DNA of 16,636 nt. Origin: Syntrophaceae bacterium UBA5761. GTDB taxonomy: Bacteria; Desulfobacterota; Syntrophia; Syntrophales; UBA4778. The stretch's first letter is position 1. Each line of letters opens with the position of its first letter. The notes below the pieces were generated by a model. It did no database searches, had not been told where the DNA came from, and saw nothing but the letters and a program-made list of their open reading frames with translations. The stretch covers positions 1-16,636 of the forward strand of contig DIEZ01000013.1 in the NCBI GenBank assembly GCA_002418885.1. Direction: 5' to 3'. This document shows, one piece after another, positions 1 through 7,196 of this stretch. The translations under genes and the position numbers were made by a program.

Positions 1-1
1 G

Positions 2-727
2 CGCGGCTACGTGCAGGGGATGCACAACCAGTGGCTCACGAACATCACGCGCCAGGTCCTCGGCCGCTCGGCAACGTTGGGGGCAGCCAAGGTCGAGGTA
101 CGCTTCCGTTACAACCCGGACGTCAAGAGCCTGCCGGCAATGGTGCCGGCGGTGATCCCGCTTCTTCTCCTGATGATACCGGCCATGCTGACCACGCTCT
201 CGGTCGTGCGGGAGAAGGAACTGGGCTCCATCATCAATTTCTACGTCACCCCCGTGACCCGGCTCGAGTTCCTCCTGGGCAAACAGATCCCCTATGTGGT
301 CCTGGCGCTGCTCAACTTTCTTCTCCTCACCGCCCTGGCGATCTTCCTGTTCCGCGTGCCCCTGAAAGGGAGTTTCCTCACGCTCTGCGCCGCGGCGTTC
401 TTGTACGTGGTCATTGCCACCGCCTTCGGGCTCGTGATCTCAGCCTTCATGCGCAGTCAGATAGCCGCCCTGTTCGGCACGGCACTGCTGACCATCCTGC
501 CGGCGGTCCAGTTTTCCGGGGTGATCGACCCGGTTTCCTCGCTGGAGGGAGCGGGTGCCTTCATCGGCCGGATATATCCGACGACCCATTTCCTTACCAT
601 CGCCCGGGGTACCTTCTCCAAGGGGTTGGGTTTCGGCGACCTCCATGCCTCTTTCGTTCCCCTGCTGCTGGCGATTCCCGTCGTCATCGGCCTTGGAGTA
701 GCACTGCTGCGAAAACAGGACTCCTGA
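2..727 (+). CDS. rbbA: RbbA-type ABC transporter, C-terminal permease part (5' end outside window)
   Basis: The reading frame is open from the left edge and ends at TGA 725-727, giving 241 residues of the C-terminal membrane half of an ABC-2 type exporter. The opening [11 protein letters not shown], then [38 protein letters not shown] and [14 protein letters not shown] match, from memory, the end of E. coli RbbA (YhiH), a fusion of two ATPase domains to an ABC-2 permease. The ATPase domains would lie upstream and are not seen. About five or six hydrophobic segments can be read, so this part sits in the inner membrane. It is followed after 2 bases by a YhhJ-type permease, the same order as in the enteric yhiI-rbbA-yhhJ set, so an HlyD-like periplasmic adaptor gene is likely further upstream. 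The substrate is unknown. RbbA has been called ribosome-associated in E. coli, but the permease domain favours export. Confidence 0.9.
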   Translation, partial: RGYVQGMHNQWLTNITRQVLGRSATLGAAKVEVRFRYNPDVKSLPAMVPAVIPLLLLMIPAMLTTLSVVREKELGSIINFYVTPVTRLEFLLGKQIPYVVLALLNFLLLTALAIFLFRVPLKGSFLTLCAAAFLYVVIATAFGLVISAFMRSQIAALFGTALLTILPAVQFSGVIDPVSSLEGAGAFIGRIYPTTHFLTIARGTFSKGLGFGDLHASFVPLLLAIPVVIGLGVALLRKQDS

Positions 728-729
728 CC

Positions 730-1851
730 ATGCACGCCTCCAACATCTTCCATCTCGGCGTCAAAGAACTGCGCAGCCTACTGCGCGACCCGGTGATGCT
801 CTTCCTGATTTTCTTCGCCTTTACCTTCGCGATTTACACCGGCGCGACGGCCCTGCCCGAGACACTCCACAAGGCTCCCATCGCTTTCGTGGACGAAGAC
901 CGTTCGCCGCTCTCGGCTCGCATCGTAGATGCCTTCTATCCGCCCTACTTCATGCCCCCCAAGATGATAACACGGGCGGAGATGGATGCCCGGATGGACG
1001 CCGGCATCGACACCTTTGCAGTCAACATCCCGCCCGATTTCCAGCACGACGTCCTCGCCGGCCGCTCGCCGACGATCCAGCTCAACGTCGACGCCACCCG
1101 GATGAGCCAGGCCTTCACCGGAAGCGGTTACATCCAGACAATAATCGACGGCGAGGTCTCCAGCTTCCTCCAGGGGTATCGCGCCTACCGGACCCCCCCT
1201 GTGGACCTGTCCCTGCGGGCGCGCTTCAATCCAGAGCTGAATAAGACATGGTTCGGGGCGGTCATGAAGATCATCGACAACGTGACCCTCCTCTCCATCA
1301 TCCTCACCGGTGCCGCGTTGCTCCGGGAGCGGGAGCACGGGACCGTGGAGCATCTGCTGGTCATGCCGGTGACCCCCTTCGAGATCATGACAGGCAAGGT
1401 ATGGGCCATGGCGCTCGTCGTGCTTGCCGCCACGGCCTTTTCGCTGCTCTTCATCGTCCAGGGACTGCTCAGGGTTCCTATCGAAGGCTCAGTCACCTTG
1501 TTTCTGGTCGGGACGGCGCTCCATCTCTTTGCGACGACGTCTCTGGGCATCTTCCTGGGCACCTTCGCCCGCTCCATGCCCCAGTTCGGTTTGCTGATGA
1601 TGCTCGTGCTCCTGCCCCTGCAGATCCTCTCGGGGGGCACCACTCCCCGGGAGAGCATGCCGGAGTTCATCCAGGTCGTGATGCTGGGGGCACCGAACAC
1701 CCATTTCGTCATGTTCGCCCAGGCAATCCTGTACCGCGGGGCAGGTGTTTCTGTCGTCTGGCCGCAATTTTTTTTCCTGGCCCTCATCGGCTCCATCCTC
1801 TTTGCCCTGTCCCTCGCCCGCTTCCGCAAGACTTTGGCAACGATGGCCTGA
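730..1851 (+). CDS. yhhJ: YhhJ-type ABC-2 permease
   Basis: A 373-residue inner-membrane permease close to the length of E. coli YhhJ. The ATG at 730 is chosen because it lies 2 bases after the rbbA stop and gives the family N-terminus (IFHLGVKELRSLLRDP); the same frame stays open upstream but that is only the shadow of rbbA. Order: one N-terminal membrane helix (about residues 18-36), a large extracytoplasmic domain (about 40-170, with VNVDATRMSQAFTGSGYIQ), then five hydrophobic segments with the ABC-2 signature LREREHGTVEHLLVMPVTPF and LPLQILSGGTTPRESMP. The end, RFRKTLATMA, is typical of the family. It is expected to pair with the RbbA membrane half to form the export channel, with energy from the RbbA ATPase domains. 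The genes are translationally coupled by their spacing. The transported substrate cannot be read from the sequence. Confidence 0.92.
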   Translation: MHASNIFHLGVKELRSLLRDPVMLFLIFFAFTFAIYTGATALPETLHKAPIAFVDEDRSPLSARIVDAFYPPYFMPPKMITRAEMDARMDAGIDTFAVNIPPDFQHDVLAGRSPTIQLNVDATRMSQAFTGSGYIQTIIDGEVSSFLQGYRAYRTPPVDLSLRARFNPELNKTWFGAVMKIIDNVTLLSIILTGAALLREREHGTVEHLLVMPVTPFEIMTGKVWAMALVVLAATAFSLLFIVQGLLRVPIEGSVTLFLVGTALHLFATTSLGIFLGTFARSMPQFGLLMMLVLLPLQILSGGTTPRESMPEFIQVVMLGAPNTHFVMFAQAILYRGAGVSVVWPQFFFLALIGSILFALSLARFRKTLATMA

Positions 1852-1869
1852 GAGCGACACGCGGCAACC

Positions 1870-1897
1870 GTTTTGGGCCCGGCGTCAAGGCCAAAAC
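1870..1897. terminator. possible hairpin between convergent genes
   Basis: GTTTTGGGCC (1870-1879) pairs with GGCCAAAAC (1889-1897) apart from one bulged G, around a 9-base loop. It lies in the 78-base gap between yhhJ (+) and the PfpI-like gene (-), where a two-way terminator is expected. There is no T-run after the stem on either strand, so factor-independent termination is uncertain. Confidence 0.3.
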
Positions 1898-1929
1898 AAG
1901 AGCATTTCCCGCTGCTAAAATCTCTCGAA

Positions 1930-2505
1930 TTATTTCAGCAAGTTGACGATCGTTTTGCCGAACTGCTCCGCCGCCTGAGGACCAGATGCCGTCACGACCT
2001 TCCCGTCGACTTCAACGTCCCTACCCGTGTAGATAGCTCCTTTTGCCTTCAATGCCTTCGCCTCGGAGCTATAAACCGTCGCTTTTTTCCCTTTGAGGAT
2101 ACCCGCTTCGGACAGAACCCGAGGCGCGATGCATATCGCCCCCACGAGCTTCCCCCGTTTATACGCATCCCGGGCAATCTTCAACGCGACGGGATTGTTA
2201 AAATATTCTCTCGCCCCGGCACCGCCGACGAAGATAACCGCATCGAAATCATTCACGTTCACATCCGCTATGAGGATATCCGGCTTGACCTTCGCGCCGA
2301 GCATCCCCGTAGCGGTGTCGAGGGAAGAAGAGGCGATCGTCACCTTGACCCCTTTGCTTTCCAGTATTTCTTTCGGCGTCAGGAGCTCTTCGTCCCTGAA
2401 GTCCTGAGAGGCAATGACCATCAATGCCTTCTTCCCTTCCGCTGCATAGGCCGCGGAAATCACGGCTACGAGCAGTAAAACGCAGGCAAAGACTTTTCTC
2501 TTCAT
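1930..2505 (-). CDS. exported DJ-1/PfpI-family protein
   Basis: A 191-residue protein with a Sec signal peptide: MKRK, a hydrophobic core (about residues 5-18) and a likely cleavage site after AYA (residue 21). The mature part has the DJ-1/PfpI (class I glutamine amidotransferase-like) fold: first strand KKALMVIASQDFRDEEL with the conserved acidic Glu near residue 40, DAVIFVGGAGA, the nucleophile elbow GAICIAPRVLSEAGIL with Cys125, and the C-terminal VVTASGPQAAEQFG. The residue after the Cys is Ile, not the His seen in PfpI proteases, so proteolysis is doubtful; chaperone, deglycase or redox-type roles are possible but not shown. The ATG at 2505 has AGGAGG about 11 bases upstream. It lies 77 bases after mnmE on the same strand, so it may be the last gene of that operon or have its own promoter in the AT-rich gap. 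Signal-peptide-bearing members are less common than cytoplasmic ones. Confidence 0.85.
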   Translation of the reverse strand: MKRKVFACVLLLVAVISAAYAAEGKKALMVIASQDFRDEELLTPKEILESKGVKVTIASSSLDTATGMLGAKVKPDILIADVNVNDFDAVIFVGGAGAREYFNNPVALKIARDAYKRGKLVGAICIAPRVLSEAGILKGKKATVYSSEAKALKAKGAIYTGRDVEVDGKVVTASGPQAAEQFGKTIVNLLK

Positions 2506-2582
2506 TGTTCATCGAACCTCCTTGTTCTTTATTTTCGCTCCTCAATTGTGACAATCCAGTCAAAAGTTGCTATGCCGAAAGC

Positions 2583-3977
2583 TCACTTGCCGACGCAAAA
2601 AGACGCGAAGATTCGGTCTAAAATATCTTCGCTCGTCGTCTCGCCGGTTATTTCACCGAGGCTCTGCAAGGCATCCCTGATGTCCTGGGCGACGAATTCC
2701 GGAGAGAGGCCCGAAGCCAGGCTTTCCCCGGCTTGCGCGAGGAATTCGGCTGCCCTTTCGAATGCATCCTTGTGACGTGCGTTACAGAGGAGCTCTTCCC
2801 TGCACTCCATCTCTTCGCCTCCCAGGACGGTCTCTAAGATCAATTTTTTCAGTTCTTCTATACCGCTCCCAAATTTCGCGGATATCCTGAGGGGTCGAGA
2901 CCCCGACAGGGCTCTTTCGACGTCCGCCCGGCCGAGGCGCTGCGGCAGGTCGCTCTTGTTGACCGCCACAATGACCTTTTTTTCCTTTAACCCTCCCAGT
3001 ATCCGGAGGTCACCGGCGGAAATGCCCGCGCTCCCGTCCAGGAGGAAGACGACGACGTCCGCCCTCGCGACCCTTTCCCAGACCCTGCTTATGCCTTCTT
3101 CTTCGATCGCGTCTTCGGCCTCCCTGATGCCCGCCGTGTCTGCAAGGCGAACGGCCACGCCGCCTACCTGTATCTCCTCTTCTATGAAATCCCTGGTGGT
3201 GCCGGGGATGGGGGTCACGATAGCCCGTTCCTCCCCGAGAAGCCGGTTCAGTAGGCTCGACTTCCCCACGTTGGGCCTTCCTGCGATCACGACGCGGACC
3301 CCTTCACGGTAGAGCCGCCCCTCTTCATAACCGGCGAGCAATCTTGCGATTTCCCCGGCCACCGCATCTATCTTTCCTGCCGTCTCGGAAGGCGGTTCCG
3401 TCTCGATGTTCTCTTCGGGGAAATCCACGGCCGCTTCCAGCATGGCCAGTTGCTCCTCCAGGGCCGCCCGTATCTCCTTGACCTTTTTGGCGAGGCCGCC
3501 CTTGAGCTGGGCGAGGGCGACTTCACGGGCCTTCGCCGCCCTCGCACCGACGAGGTCGGCAACGGCTTCCGCCTGGGAGAGGTCCATCCGGCCGTTAAGA
3601 AAAGCCCGGCGGGTAAACTCTCCCGGCTCCGCCAGCCTGGCCCCGGCCTTCAATACCTCCTCGAGCACCGCCCGCAGAACGGCGGGGCTGCCGTGACAAT
3701 GGATTTCCAGGGTGTCTTCACCGGTGTAGGAACGGGGTGCCCGCATAAGAACGACCAGGGCCTCGTCGAGGACGGCCCCGCTCTCTCGGGACAGGATATC
3801 GCCATGATAGAAATGGTGGGTAGCAAAGGGACAGGGCCGTTTTCCGGGCCGGAAGAGCAGGCGACCGACCTCTTCCGCTTTCGGGCCGCTCACCCGGATG
3901 ACGCCGATGCCGCCCGCTCCCGGCGGGGTGGCGACGGCTGCGATCGTGTCTTCTTTTCCGGTCGAAACCGCTCGGAT
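2583..3977 (-). CDS. mnmE: tRNA uridine-5-carboxymethylaminomethyl synthesis GTPase MnmE (TrmE)
   Basis: MnmE works with MnmG to modify the wobble uridine (U34) of certain tRNAs. Read from ATC 3977 it is 464 residues, the usual family length. The N-terminal folate-binding domain carries DTIAAVATPPGAGGIGVIRV (residues 10-29), YTGEDTLEIHCHG and the AEPGEFTRRAFLNGRMDL stretch. The GTPase domain has G1 GRPNVGKSS (233-241), G2/G3 GTTRD and DTAGIRE, and G4 NKSD. The protein ends in the catalytic CVGK with its essential Cys. The first ATG/GTG/TTG in frame is GTG 3893, but starting there would drop the conserved first 28 residues. No usable codon exists upstream except ATC 3977, 8 bases after the AGGAG that ends khpB. 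khpB stops 5 bases before this ATC. An AUC start is therefore proposed; a base error is the alternative. The identity is certain; only the start is in doubt. Confidence 0.95.
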   Translation of the reverse strand: MRAVSTGKEDTIAAVATPPGAGGIGVIRVSGPKAEEVGRLLFRPGKRPCPFATHHFYHGDILSRESGAVLDEALVVLMRAPRSYTGEDTLEIHCHGSPAVLRAVLEEVLKAGARLAEPGEFTRRAFLNGRMDLSQAEAVADLVGARAAKAREVALAQLKGGLAKKVKEIRAALEEQLAMLEAAVDFPEENIETEPPSETAGKIDAVAGEIARLLAGYEEGRLYREGVRVVIAGRPNVGKSSLLNRLLGEERAIVTPIPGTTRDFIEEEIQVGGVAVRLADTAGIREAEDAIEEEGISRVWERVARADVVVFLLDGSAGISAGDLRILGGLKEKKVIVAVNKSDLPQRLGRADVERALSGSRPLRISAKFGSGIEELKKLILETVLGGEEMECREELLCNARHKDAFERAAEFLAQAGESLASGLSPEFVAQDIRDALQSLGEITGETTSEDILDRIFASFCVGK

Positions 3978-3990
3978 GAGGCTTACTCCT
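3975..3990 (-). promoter_or_regulatory. mnmE: Shine-Dalgarno and ATC start of mnmE
   Basis: On the minus strand AGGAG (3990-3986) overlaps the khpB stop TAA (3985-3983) and is followed after 8 bases by ATC (3977-3975) in the mnmE frame. The spacing is that of a normal start site, with ATC where ATG would be expected. No ATG, GTG, TTG or CTG lies in frame between here and GTG 3893. Confidence 0.55.
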
Positions 3991-4690
3991 TCTTTTTCGG
4001 CAGGATGATGATCTTCCTGTACATCCCCTCGCCCCTGCTCTTTGTGGTCAGGATTTCGTCGTCCTTCAGGGCGATATGGATGACCCTGCGGTCGCGGGCG
4101 CTCAGGTGGTTGACCGTTATCGGTTTCTTCGTCTTTTTGACCTTCTGCCCAAGCTTCTCCGCCAGCGTTACCAGGTATTCGTCCCTTCGGTCCCGGTAGT
4201 CTTCCGTATCGAGGACTATCATCCTCCTGTCCCTGCCCGTTTTTCCGACCGCCTTATTGAGGATGTACTGTATCGCGTCGAGGGTCTGACCACCTTTGCC
4301 GATGAGCAGCCCGGAGCCGTCTCCTTTGATGTTCAAAGTTATGGCCTCGTCCGTTTCTTCGACGGTCACAGGGAAATCCATCCCCATCCGAGAAAGAATC
4401 CCCGTCAGGATATCCCGCGCCTTTTCCGCCGTATCCCCCGTTTCCGTTGCCTCTTCCGCGGGTTTTCCCGGCGGAGCCTCCGTCGTTTCTTTGGCCGCCT
4501 CCGTCTCCACCTCAAAGGTCATAAGGCTAGCCCGGATGCGGGCCTTTTTCGTTCCCACGAGGCCCAGAAGCCCGGACGACCCTTCCGACAGGATCTCGAT
4601 GTTCAGCTTTTCGCGGGGCACTTTGAATTCCCTGCAGGCATTCTCTATCGCCTCGTCAATGCTCTTTCCTTCGACCTCAAGCGTATCCAT
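3983..4690 (-). CDS. khpB: KhpB/Jag RNA-binding protein (Jag_N, KH, R3H)
   Basis: A 235-residue cytoplasmic RNA-binding protein of the SpoIIIJ-associated (Jag/KhpB) family, usually encoded beside yidC. The N-terminal Jag_N domain (about 1-52) has the typical GKSIDEAIENACREF and SSGLLGLVGTKKARI. A Glu/Thr/Ala-rich linker (about 58-88) follows, then a KH domain (about 90-165) with the GxxG loop in LLIGKGGQTLDAIQYI, and an R3H domain near the end with SARDRRVIH (197-205). The ATG at 4690 is preferred because AGG of AACGAGG lies about 8 bases upstream. A GTG three codons earlier (4699) overlaps that ribosome site and would only add MFQ. The gene follows the yidC stop by 13 bases and directly precedes mnmE, so the three are co-transcribed. 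KhpB is known in Firmicutes to bind many transcripts and affect cell division and elongation; its role here is inferred. Confidence 0.95.
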   Translation of the reverse strand: MDTLEVEGKSIDEAIENACREFKVPREKLNIEILSEGSSGLLGLVGTKKARIRASLMTFEVETEAAKETTEAPPGKPAEEATETGDTAEKARDILTGILSRMGMDFPVTVEETDEAITLNIKGDGSGLLIGKGGQTLDAIQYILNKAVGKTGRDRRMIVLDTEDYRDRRDEYLVTLAEKLGQKVKKTKKPITVNHLSARDRRVIHIALKDDEILTTKSRGEGMYRKIIILPKKKE

Positions 4691-4703
4691 CTGAAACACC
4701 TCG

Positions 4704-6320
4704 TTAAACCAATTTCTTGTTGATGTAATACTGCTGACCGATACTCAGGATGTTGTTGAACAACCAGTAGATGACCAGCCCGGAGGGGAAGTTAAGGAAC
4801 AGGAAAGTGAAGATAATCGGCATGGCCAGCATTACCTTCTGTTGCATCGGGTCGCCGGCGGAAGGGGTCATCTTCTGCTGCCAAAACATGGTCGCCCCCA
4901 TGATGATCGGCGTGATGTAATAAGGGTCCTTCGCCGAGAGGTCTTGAATCCACCAGACGAAGGGCTGATGACGGAGCTCGATGGAATAGAGGAGCGTCTT
5001 GTAGAGCCCGAAAAAAACAGGTATCTGGATGAGTATCGGCAGACACCCGCCCATGGGGTTGATCTTGTATGTCCTGTAAAGCTGCATAACCTCCTGATTC
5101 AGGCGCTGCTTGTCGTCCTTGTATTTCGTCCTCAGCTCATTGATCAGGGGCTGCAGTTTCTGCATGTCCTTCATCGATTTGTAGCTCTTGTTGCCCAGGG
5201 GCCAGAAAATGACCTTGATCACAGCCGTCAGGATGAGGATGGCCACCCCATAATTGTTGACGAACTTGTAAAGAAAGTTCAGGGCAATCAGGAGGGGCAG
5301 CGCCAACCATTTGATCCAGGAGCCGAAGTCGATGGCATTTTCGAGGCCCACACCTTCCGCTGTCAGGGCCTTGTGTTCTTTAGGGCCGAGGTAGAGAGAA
5401 TAGCCGAAGACTGCAGCCTGCCCCGTCGGGACGATGTTGGTCGGACCTTCCAGGGCGACTGTCACCTGGTTGGAATCGTCCTTTACGGTTACGAGGCCGG
5501 TCAGCGACGGTTGCTTCGGGATCAACGCCGCGATGAAATACTTGCTCTCGAAGCCCCCCCAGGAAACAGGCGGAGGAAAGACCTTCCGGGCCTCCATCTT
5601 GCTGACGGTTACTGTCTCCACGTCGTCTTTGATGCTGTAGATCGGACCATCATGGCCGTAACTGTCCTCAACAGCCTTGGGATCGACGTACTGGTTCCAG
5701 GACAACTGCGCCTTTTCGTTTAGGTTGGCGGCCGTGGGATTGAAGACCCGGACCTCAAGGTCGGCATGATACCGGTCTGCGTAGAAGATGAATGTTTTTT
5801 CGACCTGCACCCCCTCCGGCGTGGCAAGGGAGAAGTTCAGCCTGCGGCTTTCGCCCGCCTGCGCGAGCACGACGGAGTCGGAATCCGCCCTGTAGACACT
5901 GTCGGGGGCGATGTTTACGCTCGAATCGGCGAAAGAAACCGCAAGCGGCGGGGCCATCCCCTCTTTGACCTCCACAAGGCCTACCATGTCTGAATTCTCG
6001 TTCAGGGTCTTGCGGTAGGCTTTCAGCTTGAAGGATTCCAGGCCGGCCCCTTTTGTCGTGAAAACTGCCACATACAGAGGCGTTTCAACCCTGATTTCCC
6101 GGGCAGGCGCTGAGACGACGGTAGGGCGAAGGGCCTTCGCCGGAGCAAGAGCTGCCGCCGGGGCAGGCTGAGACTTCGACGGGGCCTTTTGAGGAGCGAC
6201 CTGCCCTTCTTTCGAGGAAGGCGTAGCCGGTTGTTGCGGAGCCGGCTTTACGAAAAAATACTGAAAAGCCAGGACAACGGCGAAGGATAGAATGATGGCA
6301 ATGATTGTCCTTTTATCCAT
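4704..6320 (-). CDS. yidC: membrane protein insertase YidC
   Basis: A 538-residue Gram-negative type YidC that inserts and folds inner-membrane proteins, alone or with SecYEG. The first membrane helix is at residues 5-23. A Pro/Ala-rich linker (25-65) and the large periplasmic beta domain (about 75-325) follow, and the conserved insertase core with the remaining helices lies at about 335-532. Landmarks are KSYKSMKDMQKLQP, NPMGGCLPILIQIPVFFGLY, SAKDPYYITPIIMG and FPSGLVIYWLFNN. In the helix that carries the groove arginine in E. coli (IVRGIMYPL) this protein has Lys369 (AVIKVIFWPL), which keeps the positive charge. The ATG at 6320 has GGAGG 7 bases upstream. The gene sits 31 bases after yidD and 13 bases before khpB, in the standard rpmH-rnpA-yidD-yidC order. 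Confidence 0.98.
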   Translation of the reverse strand: MDKRTIIAIILSFAVVLAFQYFFVKPAPQQPATPSSKEGQVAPQKAPSKSQPAPAAALAPAKALRPTVVSAPAREIRVETPLYVAVFTTKGAGLESFKLKAYRKTLNENSDMVGLVEVKEGMAPPLAVSFADSSVNIAPDSVYRADSDSVVLAQAGESRRLNFSLATPEGVQVEKTFIFYADRYHADLEVRVFNPTAANLNEKAQLSWNQYVDPKAVEDSYGHDGPIYSIKDDVETVTVSKMEARKVFPPPVSWGGFESKYFIAALIPKQPSLTGLVTVKDDSNQVTVALEGPTNIVPTGQAAVFGYSLYLGPKEHKALTAEGVGLENAIDFGSWIKWLALPLLIALNFLYKFVNNYGVAILILTAVIKVIFWPLGNKSYKSMKDMQKLQPLINELRTKYKDDKQRLNQEVMQLYRTYKINPMGGCLPILIQIPVFFGLYKTLLYSIELRHQPFVWWIQDLSAKDPYYITPIIMGATMFWQQKMTPSAGDPMQQKVMLAMPIIFTFLFLNFPSGLVIYWLFNNILSIGQQYYINKKLV

Positions 6321-6351
6321 TAAGCTGCCTCCAGATTCCCCGCTGCACGTA

Positions 6352-6579
6352 CTACTTTATGGGGTCATACCCGCCTTGGCTGAGAGGATGACACCGGAGC
6401 AGCCTCGTCAGGCCGCGGTACAGACCCTTCAGAAAACCGTATCGCTCGACGGCCTGAATCGTGTACTCGGAACAGGAGGGATAAAATCGGCAGCACGGTG
6501 AAAAAAGGGGAGATAAAACAAGTTGATAGACTTTTATCGTAAAAACGGTGATCTTCGCGAGCATCTTCATCTGTATCAA
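6352..6579 (-). CDS. yidD: membrane protein insertion efficiency factor YidD
   Basis: A 75-residue YidD (DUF37/haemolytic) protein, thought to help YidC-dependent insertion at the inner membrane. It shows the family core YQLVLSPLFSPCCRFYPSCS (residues 18-37) with three conserved Cys, then YGFLKGLYRGLTRLLRCHP and GGYDPI. The N-terminal KITVFTIKVYQLVLSPLF is an amphipathic, membrane-binding helix. The start is taken as TTG 6579 because AGGAG lies 7 bases upstream and this codon overlaps the rnpA stop (TTGA), a coupling arrangement. An internal ATG at 6570 would lose only three residues but sits about 16 bases from the same ribosome site. Confidence 0.95.
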   Translation of the reverse strand: MIQMKMLAKITVFTIKVYQLVLSPLFSPCCRFYPSCSEYTIQAVERYGFLKGLYRGLTRLLRCHPLSQGGYDPIK

Positions 6580-6923
6580 TCGACCACTCCTGCCATGAGG
6601 AGGGTCTCCAGTTCCCGCCTGACTTCATCATACTTTTTCGTCGAGGTGTCTTTCCTTGCAACGATTACGATATCCTGTCCGGACGGGAGTCTGTCTTTGT
6701 TCAACCTGAAAAATTCCCTCAAAAGGCGTTTGATGCGGTTTCTCTTCACCGCCTCGCCGACCTTTTTGCTGACCGTTACCCCAAGCCTCGGGATGCCGGA
6801 CTCATTGGGGTGCAAAAAAACGATGAAATTTGCCGAGGAAAGCCGCTTCCCTTTGTCGTAGGCGGCGGAAAAGTCTTTTTTCTTCAGTATCCTTTCGCTC
6901 TTCCTGAAAGAGTGTCTTTTCAT
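6576..6923 (-). CDS. rnpA: ribonuclease P protein component
   Basis: A 115-residue basic protein subunit of RNase P, which with the rnpB RNA removes the 5' leader of pre-tRNAs. Visible are LKKKDFSAAYDKGKRL, LGVTVSKKVGEAVKRN and the RNR-type signature RNRIKRLLREFFR (residues 61-73) that binds the RNA. The ATG at 6923 is preceded by GGGGAAG. It lies 74 bases after rpmH, the normal neighbour, and its stop overlaps the yidD start. Confidence 0.97.
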   Translation of the reverse strand: MKRHSFRKSERILKKKDFSAAYDKGKRLSSANFIVFLHPNESGIPRLGVTVSKKVGEAVKRNRIKRLLREFFRLNKDRLPSGQDIVIVARKDTSTKKYDEVRRELETLLMAGVVD

Positions 6924-6997
6924 CTTCCCCGCAGACCGGGCTTTCTGGAAACTACCATGCCCTACCTGCCGGCTTGCGTCTTTCCCCGGAACTCGCT

Positions 6998-7135
6998 CTA
7001 CACGGTCAACCGCTTTCGCCCCTTTGCCCGCCTTCTACTCAGGACCAATCTTCCTCCCCTGGTCGCCATCCTCACGAGAAAACCATGGGTCCTCTTTCTC
7101 TTTATGTTGCTGGTGTTCCTTAAAGTCTTCTTCAT
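6998..7135 (-). CDS. rpmH: 50S ribosomal protein L34
   Basis: A 45-residue, strongly basic protein read from ATG 7135 to TAG 6998. It contains [20 protein letters not shown] and ends [12 protein letters not shown], diagnostic of L34 of the large ribosomal subunit. The start [10 protein letters not shown] differs from the usual MKRTYQPSN but is in line. An upstream AGGA (in TAGGATCG) serves as ribosome site. It is the first gene of the rnpA-yidD-yidC-khpB-mnmE cluster and has its own promoter just upstream. Confidence 0.96.
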   Translation of the reverse strand: MKKTLRNTSNIKRKRTHGFLVRMATRGGRLVLSRRRAKGRKRLTV

Positions 7136-7167
7136 GACATCGATCCTATTGAAAGTTTAAGCAACCT

Positions 7168-7196
7168 TCTAAACCATAGACGCCGGATTTTGTCAA
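7168..7196 (-). promoter_or_regulatory. sigma70-like promoter of the rpmH operon
   Basis: On the minus strand a perfect -35 TTGACA (7196-7191) is separated by 17 bases from a -10 TTTAGA (7173-7168). Transcription would begin near 7160, about 25 bases before the rpmH ATG. This is the best promoter match seen in the window and it faces the ribosomal operon. Confidence 0.7.

Noticed and set aside
31..729. Long N-terminal extension of the YhhJ frame
   Set aside because: It overlaps rbbA in another frame and is Pro/Arg/Gly-rich shadow sequence; the family N-terminus begins at ATG 730.
3450..4199. Open frame of 249 codons on the plus strand
   Set aside because: It is antisense to mnmE and khpB, has no family-like motif, and the opposite-strand genes are certain.
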